Shown here one piece after another: positions 46,802 to 56,021 of a stretch of 60,000 nucleotides of DNA (its first letter is position 1; each line of letters begins with the position of its first letter). A model generated the notes under the pieces. That model was given only the letters and a program-made list of their open reading frames with translations, was not told the DNA's origin and made no database searches. The position numbers were made by a program, and so were the translations under genes. This DNA comes from Takakia lepidozioides (lineage: Eukaryota > Streptophyta > Takakiopsida > Takakiales > Takakiaceae): positions 67,148,001 through 67,208,000 of the forward strand of contig CM060733.1 in the NCBI GenBank assembly GCA_030704615.1, written 5' to 3'.

Positions 46802-48043
46802 TATTTTATGTTTTCGGTTGCACTCTGCGAGTACGTTGGTCTCAACTTTTGCTCACGCATGCTGACTGCCCTGCAGGTATATGAAATACGTGCTTCTTCA
46901 GACAGGGGCCCTGGCTCAAGAGCCCCCGTTCTTCATGGCTTGGACCGTGGCGGGCCCAAGCTGTGTCTACACACCCGAGATGCATAAACAATGGCATGCC
47001 GCGCATCTCGTTGGATGCCCGTGGTACCTGGACATGTCTGGCGAAATTGTTGACGAGTCTGAGAAAGATCTGCACGCAAAAGCAGAAGAGAAGAGAAAGG
47101 AAAGAGGTGTCTCTGCTAGGCCACAGTCGGCAAAGGAAGCTGCTGCTCTGGAACAATCCAGAAAGGCAGCTGAGATGGCACAGAAGACGGTGGATGCAGC
47201 TGTGCAGGCTCAATAGAAGGGGTCGAAGAAGATGACTCACTAGCAAGGAGCAGCAGTTGTGACACCCAAGAAAACGAAGAAGCAAAAACAGATAGAGCAG
47301 GAAGAGGGTGATGAAGAGGACTCCGATGGAGACTTTGCAACCAGCCCAACCCCCCGAAACACAGCCGAAATCCCCTGTGCCCACCGTTGTCACGAGAGGG
47401 ACGAGAACAGGGTCGGCAAAGAAGGCACTCTTCAACCCCCCGGGGGGGCACCCTTTCGAGCCGGTGGAAATGAAGAGGCCGAAAGTGGATCTTGATACAG
47501 TAGTCTAGTGTGTAAATGAGGGTTTCTTGGCAGCTTTGGATGGACGGACAGCCAAGTTGGCATACATGAAGACCATGGAGGGTCTGAAGGGCAGAGCCCT
47601 GAAGAAGGCGGCTGCCGAAGAGCCTTCCGACACCCCTGGGTTTCTGAAGATGGTCTCGTTCTTTGAGAGGGTGTGTGCAGACAAGGATTGTAGGAGGGGC
47701 GGAAATGCCACCGAGTGGTCTTGCGATATGATCATCTTGGATATTCCGGACGGAGAGCCTGTGGAAGGACTGCAAGCTTTGCCATCTTGGAACAGGTACT
47801 CCGAGGACTTTTGGAAGAAAGGATTCAGGCTCGCCCGCATGGTGTTGGACGACAGAGGCTGTGTGGTTGTCCTGGCGAGCAAAGGCAAAAACACGCAGAT
47901 AGGATTTGCGAAGTGGACCCGCAAGAGCGCCATCCCAATTCTGAAGAAGAAGTGGACGTGCATCAACACATTGGGCCTTCGGTCGGAAGGGAAGAAGGTA
48001 ATTACGACATTGGCACTCGTCCTTTCATTTTCTTAGGTGTTTT

Positions 48044-48063
48044 GAAATGCGGTGCCGCATTCG
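48044..48063. repeat. Palindrome in the intron between methyltransferase-like exons
   Basis: GAAATGCGG then TGCCGCATTCG, 46 bases after the GTAATT donor. The matching intron in element 3 (27,224-27,311) has no palindrome, so presence varies between copies. Confidence 0.85.
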
Positions 48064-49275
48064 ATTTCTAATCGTTCCCCACTGTGTATGCAGACGAAGT
48101 AGTTCGATGCATATTGCTTTGTGAAGGAGAACTCCACCTTTGCTTTCAGGAAGGAGGGATTGTTGGTTGACCCGAACTGCAACCCCATCAATTACGACGT
48201 CATGTTCACCAACGTTCCCACGGAACTTCTCCCTCATAGCCTCACTTCAACGGAATCCCTGCGGTATTCACGGACTCGGAGCCCTGCCTTCATTCAGACA
48301 ATTATGGAGACATGCATTGACGTGGAGGGCATAGTGCTCGACCTCATCTGTGGGACAGGTATGCAGAATCTTGTTCTATGCTATTCTGCAAATTCTCGTT
48401 ATGCTTTAATTCGCAACATCTGAAGGGCCATGTTATAATGTGTGGATGGCATTATAACAGGTGCCTCAATGTGGGCTGGGCGGTTTTCCGACCGGCACCT
48501 CTTTGCCTATGAGGAGGACACATCCGTCTGGGGATCCCATCTGGAAAGGCTTCAACGGAATGTGAAGGCTCCCATCAAAGCCAAAGACTCCTCGGATTCA
48601 TCGGAGTCGGAGGAAGAGACAGTGGACATTGATGCCGAGGAGAACCCGGAATACGAGTGAGTGCAAACAATGTAAGTTTGCAAAGCCTTCTGGGTGATTT
48701 TTTGTCAAACGCATTTCCGGACTGTGGTTCTCATTGGTCTCGTTGGTGATTGTTATGTGCAAGATTCCAGGATCCGGGTCGAAACATGTAGGGCCTACAC
48801 TTCCTGCCAGGAAGAATGTCCCGTTCTTTGTGAGGGCCGACTTCATGACGAGCCCGGTGAAGGACTACTCCCTTCCTAGATATGCAGCTAAACTCGCAAA
48901 TACAGCGATTAGACGATGTGAGAATCCCAGTAAAGTAGAGCAGATTTTGGAGAGAGCTAGGGAGGACAAAACGATAAGGAAAGAGTTGGCAGTAGCTGAG
49001 ACAGGTAGACGGGTGCGAAAGTTCATATGTGATTCAGCGGATGAGAGCGATGCAGACAGGGAGGACGACGACCCAACGGAGATGAGATGGTCGGTTTCGC
49101 AAGGGAAGATGGGATTTTCGAAAGCCTGGCCAACGAGCAGTCCGCTGGAGATGAGAAAGGCAATGACGGGGTGGAGGCGGAGCAGGACAGTCAAAGACAG
49201 GACGACGATACTGATAATTTTCAAGATTAATAGAATTTTAATGAACTCTCTGTACATTTAAATTCTCTTCCAGAG

Positions 49276-49285
49276 TATATAAAGG
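49276..49285 (+). promoter_or_regulatory. Conserved TATA box facing the palindrome array (copy 1)
   Basis: TATATAAAGG, 46 bases after the end of the preceding gene and about 90 bases before the first palindrome, with an ATG (MCFS) about 34 bases downstream. Identical in elements 4 and 5. Confidence 0.45.
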
Positions 49286-49364
49286 AAATTCTCCCCGTCC
49301 TTCATGTCCCCTCTCCCATGTGCTTCTCAATGACACCATCGTCCAAATCACGTCCCTCCCAAAA

Positions 49365-50590
49365 TTGGAAATGTGGCACCGCATTTCCATGCAGGAACGG
49401 AAATGTGGCAATTGCAAAAACCTAGTTTGGAAATGCGGCACCGCATTTCCAAAACCTGGGCAAGAACAATTTTCGGTTTCATGGTTTGGACATCAGAAAC
49501 TGTTCAACGGAGATGCGGTGCCGCATTTCCGTTTTCGACACGACAGTTTTGCCGATTGCCAGCTCCTTCCATGGAGGTAAATGGAAATGCCACCTCGCAT
49601 GCGGAGGTCGAACACGTTATTTAAATGGCGGACATGGAGATGCGGTGCCGCATTTCCATTTTGGAGATGGACGTTTTTCCAACTGCAGACCCATCGACGG
49701 AAATGCGGCTCCGCATTCCATTGTCCAATAAGAAATTTCGATGACGTACATGGAAATGCGGCGCCGCATTTCCAGAACGGACATCGTTGTTTGTCCAATT
49801 CTAGACCCTTGGACGGAAATGCGGCACCGCATTACATTGTCCAATAAGAACTTTCGATTGCCAAACATGGAAATGCGGCGCCGCATTTCCCAAACAGACA
49901 TCGTTGTTTGTCCAATTCCAGACCCGTGTGGGCATTCCGTCTTGTTGGACGGAAATGGGGCACTGCATTCCATTGTCCAATACGAAATTTTGATGACGGA
50001 CATGGAAATGCGGTGCCGCATTTCCAGAACGGACATCATTGTTTGTCCAATTCCAGACCCTTGGACGGAAATGCGGCACCGCATTCCATTGTCCAATAAG
50101 AACTGTCGATTGCCAAACATGGAAATGCGGCGCCGCATTTCCAAGGCCCACATCGTTGTTTGTCCAATTCCAGACCCGTGTGGGTATTCCGTCTAGCTGG
50201 ACGGAAATGCGGCACCGCATTCCATTGTCCAATACAAAATTTTGATGACGGACATGGAACTGCGGTGCCGCATTTTCAGAACGGACATCGTTGTTTGTCC
50301 AATTCCAGACCCTTCGACGGAAATGCGGCACCGTATTCCATTGTGCTGGACGGAAATGCGGTGCCGCATTCCATTGTCCAGTACGAAATTTCGATGACGG
50401 ACATGGAAATGCGGTGCTGCATTTCCAGAATGGACATGGACAAGCATTGGCGATTGGACATGCTTGGACAATTCAAGGTCCAATATGGAAATGCGGTACA
50501 ACATTTCCGTTACGACCACAACGGAGGAAAGGGAGCTGCCAGAAATCGCTGCATGGAGAAAAATGAAATGCGGTGCCGAATTTCCGAGCT
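49365..50590. repeat. GGCGCC-centred palindrome array of copy 1, about 19 sites
   Basis: Sites lie near 49376, 49433, 49511, 49640, 49702, 49754, 49818, 49872, 49952, 50007, 50070, 50124, 50206, 50260, 50323, 50356, 50408, 50490 and 50569. From 49,754 on, a four-site block of about 253 bp repeats (49754 to 50007, 49818 to 50070, 49872 to 50124, 49952 to 50206). Arms are GGAAATGCGG / CCGCATTTCC, centres CG, TG or CA. Linkers include TTGTTTGTCCAATTCCAGAC and CATTGTCCAATA. Confidence 0.95.
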
Positions 50591-50861
50591 TCAGCATGTA
50601 CATGTTTCCTTTTACTCATACATGGATTTCCTTCACCTCAGGACTCTGATATCGCTGACTCTGGTGTATTCATGTGGACAGACACATTGTAGAAATGAGA
50701 CCACAAATTGTAAACAGTGGGCCAATTACGGCAGTTCTTGAACACAATGAAACACAAGCACACAAAAGTGAGGTACGATGGGTTGTTTTATTGATCGAAC
50801 ACGGTGTCTCACATTTAGCAACTCCAGACAAATCTAAGCCCTTCCTCCTTCTACATGGGTG

Positions 50862-51470
50862 TCACCAAGTCGACGAAACTTCGATAGCCCTCAAAACAAG
50901 CTCATTACTGATGCGGCACCTCGAGGTAAACTGTAATGCGGTCGTTCTGGTGCCCTTGGTGGAGCTGACGACAATGTCATGCCCATCAATCATACCACCA
51001 TCATACATTGACAAGGTCACTATGGGCCTCATGTGCCCGTGCGATTCGTCTTCGCAACTAAGCCGAATGTCTCCATACACTGGAAGAGCGGAGTGAACTC
51101 CACGAATATAGTTTTCCCCGGTGCCGTCCTCCCTGGTCCACTGGCAGCAGTTCCAGCGCCAAAGTGAGGCCGTGCGTGATCTGTCCGGCATCCCATTCCA
51201 GCTTGGTATATCAAGGTCAACAATTTTCAGGACCCACGGACCGCATTGACCCTCGCCCTCACCTCGCTCAAAGCGGTAATAGCCCTCCAAATACTCCATT
51301 GCGCGCAAAGACTCCCGCTTGATTCCAGAAGCGTCTGTGAAAACAGAGAGCCAGACAATGATGTCTCCTGATTCTGGTTTGAACATAGCATAATCGTGGC
51401 CATGATAAGGGCAGTCAGCAGGATTTCGGCGGCACGGCATCCTTGAAAAAAAATAGCGGAGTACGCTCAA
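50862..51470 (-). CDS. Gene B, unknown element protein (best copy)
   Basis: An uninterrupted frame of 202 codons reads VLRYFFSRMPCRRNPADCPY, HGHDYAMFKPESGDIIVWLS, MEYLEGYYRFERGEGEGQCG, PWVLKIVDLDIPSWNGMPD, LWRWNCCQWTREDGTGENY, YGDIRLSCEDESHGHMRPIV, LSMYDGGMIDGHDIVVSSTK and LQFTSRCRISNELVLRAIE. AATAAA for 3' end formation is on the minus strand at about 50,793. The first ATG in the conserved region is MPCRR; similarity with A extends upstream, so the true start may be a non-ATG or an earlier exon. Strong paralogy to gene A in order and motifs. No recognised domain; Cys and Trp residues and short beta-like segments suggest a compact extracellular or structural fold, by inference only. Confidence 0.55.
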   Translation of the reverse strand: MSVLRYFFSRMPCRRNPADCPYHGHDYAMFKPESGDIIVWLSVFTDASGIKRESLRAMEYLEGYYRFERGEGEGQCGPWVLKIVDLDIPSWNGMPDRSRTASLWRWNCCQWTREDGTGENYIRGVHSALPVYGDIRLSCEDESHGHMRPIVTLSMYDGGMIDGHDIVVSSTKGTRTTALQFTSRCRISNELVLRAIEVSSTW

Positions 51471-51486
51471 TGACAGCAGCTCCTGG

Positions 51487-52560
51487 ATGGAGGAGGCAGC
51501 AGCGCGGTGGCTGGAAGAAGTTCAAGCAAACGCTGCAATTCCTCACAAACACTCCAGGGCACATTTAAATTTCCCCCCTACACGAACCTGCACGGATGAA
51601 GATTGGCTGCTCCATGAATGTAGCCGTTTATCAGTTTCCTTCCCTGCCATGCAAACTATGGCAGTAAGTGTCAGGTGGCCTATAGCCACTCGAGACGTCG
51701 AAGTCCATCCCCCCTTCAATGTAAATGCGGCGCCGAATTTCCATCCGGGGGATGGTCTTCGGTGGCAGATTTCAAACTATACCCCGTGGATGAGAAAGAG
51801 GTATCTGTTCATCCACCGCTGGCGTGTTGAACACGTTACACGATGATTGGTGGGTACGTGGGACCCAGATGCTCCATTATTGGAGCCCGCACTGCTCTTC
51901 CGCTTCTCATCATTTCGAAAATCTAAGGGCTTCGTTGTTGTCCGCAAGGTCATTGTCATCGGCATCAAAGACGTCCTCAGGTCCTCCTTTGCAAGGATGT
52001 CGTGCTTCCGGAAACCGGGACGACTGCCCTTATGGAGGCTTCGATTATGCAATGTATTCGGCCACATCGGGAGACATCGTTATCTGGTACACAGTTTACA
52101 CAGAAGAAACTGGTTCGAATGTGGAAACATTGTCCGCTTTTGAGTATATCCCAGGCCACCACGCCTTCGAGCGGGGTGACGATCTTGGTCTGAGGAGTCC
52201 GTGGCTCCTGCGCATCCTTGATTCCGATTTTCCCAGCTACGACAGGCACCCATGCAGAAGAATGCGCACTGCTATGCTGTTGCGGTGGAACTGCAGCCAG
52301 TGGACGTGGGTGGACTCCATCGGAGAGACGTATACTCCTGAAGGAGTGCGCTCCTCTTCTCCATTGTATGGGGACATTCGCATTGGTGTGGACGACGAAA
52401 ATGTGAAGCTTTCCATATTCGATGGTGGTATGATTGAAGGGCACGACATTGTGTGAACATCAACAGGGGCAGTACAACGGCTGCAATCCAGTTTACCTGG
52501 AGGAGCCCGATGACTCATGAGCTAGTTTTCAGAGCAGTCGAAGTCCCATTGACAACGTGA
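51487..52560 (+). pseudogene. Gene A copy in copy 1, with stop and frameshift
   Basis: The leader ORF 51,487-51,846 (MEEAAARWLEEVQANAAIPH to RWRVEHVTR) ends in the TGA shared by all A copies. The main part then reads VGTWDPDAPLLEPALLFRFS, KDVLRSSFARMSCFRKP with one extra base near 52,015, DYAMYSATSGDIVIWYTVYT, FEYIPGHHAFERGDD, LLRWNCSQWTWVDSIGETYT and LSIFDGGMIEGHDIV. One G is missing at about 52,453 compared with the other copies. Stop at 52,558-52,560. It is divergent from B. A hybrid palindrome lies in the leader near 51,722. Confidence 0.65.
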
Positions 52561-52919
52561 CTTGTATTTAGAAGGCACAGGGCTAAAGATTTGTTTGCAC
52601 AATCATGCAATTCATGTGGATCGATAAAAACCCCATTGTGCCCTCTTTTTGTTCTATTCTGTATCCATCGTTCCCAGAATGCATCATTCCTCATTTTGTT
52701 TGGGATTGGGAGTGTGGGTGGATTTTGCAAGTGGCTAGTAGGCTGAAATGGGCCCTCATTCTACAGAGCAGTACCACCCTACCATTCGCGAAACATTGCC
52801 TTTCAATTGGTAATTCTAAAAAACATTGCCGAACCTCCATCATCGGGAGGTCCTTCTCCCCCTATGACCGTGACACCCTCAACCCTATTCCCACGGACAC
52901 TCATTTCTGGAAAATAGTC

Positions 52920-53003
52920 CTGCTCATGTTTTTCTCGACACTTACGACTCTGCTCATGGCTCATGCCGCTCATGGCTCATGGCTCATGAAATAGCAGCCC
53001 CCC
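52920..53003 (+). repeat. Terminal GCTCATG block of copy 1
   Basis: TGCTCATG and GCTCATGGCTCATG repeats end in GAAATAGCAGCCCCCC. The same block closes elements 1, 3 and 4. Confidence 0.8.
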
Positions 53004-53580
53004 TTTAAAACCCGACGGATTTCATTCGTAGCTAGGTTAGACAGTAGGTTTTAGGGTAGGGGTTAGGGTTTCACACCTTAATTAACCATAATTAGGGGTA
53101 ATTAATATCAGTCCAGGGCCATCAAAAGCTGTACACTTCATCCGGCTCAGATGAAAAAAATCATTGAGTTCATCCGTTGGAAAAAGTCCATCAGTAGGAT
53201 GAAAAAACAGGAAATAACAGCCAAGGCATCGGTTTTACATCGTTATAGGTAATTCATCATCCCAAAAATGCCTCATCCGGTACGGATGAAAAAGCAATAA
53301 AAGCGGAATGAAAAAATTAATATCCTGGCATTTTTCATCCGGTATGGATGGAAAAATAGGATGCCAGTGGCAACCCCCACAGAGGTAATTCCTCATTCTC
53401 TGGTGACTCATCCGGTATGGATGAAAGTCAATAAAAGAGGAATGAAAAATCCGAGACTCAGCTTAGAGGTAATTCAGTGTCCACCCTGGTAGTTCATCCG
53501 GTATGGATGAAAAATTGTTATTGGGCGGGTGAAAAAACTGCCAGAGTCCATCCGGTATGGATGAAAAAATAGGAAATTAA
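53004..53580. repeat. CATCCGGTATGGATGAAAAA interspersed tandem motif
   Basis: The imperfect palindrome CATCCGGTATGGATG occurs near 53,275 (CGG variant), 53,336, 53,409, 53,495 and 53,550, with a degenerate copy at 53,139. Spacings are about 55-86 bases, and the motif is mostly followed by A-runs. A telomere-like TTTTAGGGTAGGGGTTAGGG lies at about 53,046-53,066. Confidence 0.75.
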
Positions 53581-53854
53581 CACTGATAAAACCGGCCAAT
53601 TCCAAGGAGGGAGGGAGATAGAGGGAGAGAGGGGGCACCCACCAACCAACCCCTGGTATGGCAGTCCCTTATGGAGTGAGTTTGGTATGCACTCACCTCG
53701 TAAGGGAGTGCATACCAGACCCCTTCATAAGGTTTCTCCCTCTGCAAAAAATAGTTCCCAACCCCGGGACAAAATTGCCAAAGGGGTTGGAAAAGCCTAC
53801 TTCCTCCCCTCAAACACATTTCAGGCACTTGAACAAAAGAGGACAGGTATAAGG
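53581..53854. other. 3' side of the retroelement-like ORF
   Basis: The minus-strand frame continues with weak coding appearance and a purine-rich tract at about 53.60-53.63 kb. No gene called. Confidence 0.3.
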
Positions 53855-54726
53855 TCATGAGGAATCCATTGTACCTCTTAGCTTGGTAATTAGCTCGTGT
53901 AGCGGGAAGTGGAGACCAGGAAAAGAGCCATGTTCCAGGAACTTTATCAGGATTCGAACTAGCTTCTTGGTCTTGAAGCCATTCCTCCCAAGGGTTTGGA
54001 TAAGAACACAACATTCACTCCAGGCAAAGTCAGTGCTGCTGGAAATATACAGAATAGGGAAAGCTTGGGAGACCACCACATTGTAAGACTGAATGTGATT
54101 CATACCTAAGCTGAACACTGCTTTCAATCTGTCATGTCTGATGATGTTTAGATCCATGGTACGTACGTGCTGTTTGGGAACAGAGCCAGGTAGATGGAAC
54201 TCTGTTTTAGTAGACTCATCACCAAATGCACGAAACATGTTTGTGCTGTCACAGACGCATTCTCGTGACATAATCAGATCTTGCATGAATTTGAAATCAC
54301 GGAAAACAACAGAAGGCTGGTAGAATTCAGTACTGCATTGTTTATGATAGGTCCATCCAAAGACAATCTCATCAACAAGGAGAGCAAGGTCATGTTGGCC
54401 ATGAGCCACCAAAACTCTCTTAATCATGTTTTTAGGGCTTATCCATTCCATACCTCGGTTGGGGTATAACATATGTATGAATCCCAAGGGGTAGGCTTCG
54501 CCGCATGAGTGATGAATTTCTTGCCATGGGCGTGGGTTTCAATCAGTCTGCAACCGTCCTCCAGTATGTTTAGAGTCGGAGAATCCTCCAGAACTTCAGA
54601 ATCCAGCCCTTGCATAGTGGCAAATGAAGTCACTTGGGGTGACTTATGGCAACCAGTATTGCTGGAATTGGTGGAGGTCAGGGACTGATACACCAAGAAA
54701 GCTTGATCTTCATCCTTCCCAAACAA
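53855..54726 (-). pseudogene. Retroelement-like ORF of unassigned family
   Basis: Two overlapping minus-strand frames (54,726-54,439 and 54,487-53,855) read YICYTPTEVWNG / YPNRGMEWISPKNMIKRVLV, HDLALLVDEIVFGWTYHKQC, QHVRTMDLNIIRHDRLKAVF and SLGMNHIQSYNVVVSQAFPI. The segment NIIRHDRLKAVFSLGMNHI resembles the region just before the reverse transcriptase of some non-LTR or Penelope-like elements, but no catalytic motif is present. The frame change near 54,460 shows decay. Confidence 0.35.
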
Positions 54727-55555
54727 GAAGTTATATGTTGGACCACTGCCAGTCCATAAGAATCCTTGTTAGTAGCTCAACTTGGCAATGGAATGACCAG
54801 AAAAAAAGACGGTAGATAGTGTGTACAAACACCACTAAGTACACTGGAAAAGGAAGAGTGGGAAGATATTCATGTCATGTCAAGACATGGACAAGACCCA
54901 CTAGGGTCATTGTCAATTAAAGACATAAACATCCCATGACAGGGCACCATCTAACGCTTCCAATCTTGTCATAGCACACCAAGTGACAACACCAAATCAA
55001 TCATGATAATACAGGGTGGGAGGGCGGGGTTTATTCATGTTTAGATTCCTGACATGTACCCAAGTAACCCTCTTGCACAATAGAGGTTAAATTGCAGCCT
55101 TAGATTATATCATCCGTAATTATCCCAAGATATGCATCATGCAAGATATCATGGGCATGTAAGAACATCTTGCCACATTACAGATCCAAGATATGTATAC
55201 ACAAGCATCTTGATGGACCAACCTGTAGCTTATCAGATTCCAAGCATGCAACCAATTAATCCTCTTGGGCATGACAAAACATAATGCAGCCTCACTCTTT
55301 ACCATTTCTAAGTAACCCAAGACATGAACAGCCTGCCATACTACAGATTCAAGACATGTATACACAAGCATCTTGATGGACCAGCCTGCAGTTTATTAGA
55401 TTCCAAACATGCAACCAAGTAACCCTCTTGGGCATGACAAGACAGACTGCAACTTCATTCTATACCATGTATAATTGCCCCAAGACATGCATCATGTAAG
55501 GCATCTTGGCATGGAAGAAAGGCCTGCCATATTACAGATTCAAGATATGGACATG
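54727..55555 (+). repeat. Dispersed repeat locus (second plus-strand copy)
   Basis: The part 55,060-55,555 matches 20,676-20,970 and holds several partial units (CAAGATATGCATCATG, CAAGACATGCATCATG, GATGGACCAACCTGTAG, GATGGACCAGCCTGCAG). The part before 55,060 has no recognised feature. Confidence 0.65.
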
Positions 55556-56021
55556 TCAAGTTAAATAAGCACAGTGTGAAAACAGCTAGAATAAAACTAG
55601 TTATTTGTATTTAACACTTGGATTTAGGTCAAGTGTTAAATCAGGTGTCAAGTTTAGTTTGACACCTGGTCCGTCTTATCTTCACGAGAGCGGCAGTCGC
55701 GCGGCTCATCTTTCTCGAGTTGAGCCTGCGCGACCGAGCTCCTGCATGCGTTTAGATCTGAGTGTACTCATGATGGGAGTGTAGGTTGTTGTGGGGTGGA
55801 GTCCCCATAGCTTGGGGTGCCCCTGGCTCGACTTCTATTATAAAGAGTGATAGCGATGGATTTCATATGTTTTGTGTCAACAGTGTCTCTATGCTTGTTT
55901 ATCACTATTGTGGCAGACTACTTTATTGTGCATATATGTGTGGTGTGGTTTGGACAGCGATGTAGTTGTGTAGCGATATGTATGCGCACGACACCCTCTC
56001 AAAAAGCCGTGTTTTCACGGT
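55556..56021. other. Downstream flank of the gag-like gene
   Basis: No gene recognised. It contains an inverted pair around 55,610-55,670 (AACACTTGGATTTAGGTCAAGTGTTAAAT and GTGTCAAGTTTAGTTTGACAC in part), which could be regulatory or element-end sequence. Confidence 0.35.

Larger units (their letters stand above)
44799..49230 (+). pseudogene. ParB-like / beta-class DNA methyltransferase-like fusion gene, spliced, decayed
   Basis: Exons: up to 45,563; 45,676-45,865; 45,966-46,239; 46,319-46,438; 46,513-46,771; about 46,877-47,997; 48,094-48,358; 48,461-48,656; 48,764-49,230. The N-terminal part is basic (PAKTKKKQP, PPPRRMKQK). The ParB-like domain has MFFVWDGNHRLLAWWEYI at 45,396-45,450. The methyltransferase-like part has CDMIILDIPDGE, GCVVVLASKG, SPAFIQTIMETC and VLDLICGTGASMWAGR, the IV-X-I order of beta-class enzymes, but DIPD replaces the catalytic DPPY. 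The protein ends in an acidic tail. Damage: single extra bases in exons 3 and 5, stops at 47,214, 47,241, 47,506 and 48,100, and a shifted acceptor at 48,763. The start is uncertain. In bacteria and phages ParB-methylase fusions are common; its presence in a spliced eukaryotic element is unusual. Confidence 0.6.
44555..53003 (+). mobile_element. Copy 1 of the main element (ParB/methyltransferase, palindromes, A/B genes)
   Basis: This is the most complete copy. In order it holds the ParB/methyltransferase gene (plus), a conserved TATA box, a palindrome array of about 19 sites, gene B (minus), gene A (plus) and the GCTCATG terminal block ending AAATAGCAGCCCCCC at about 53,003. The left end is not identified; the element could start before the transposase-like fragment at 43.7 kb. 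Elements 1, 4 and 5 are partial copies of this order. Confidence 0.7.
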
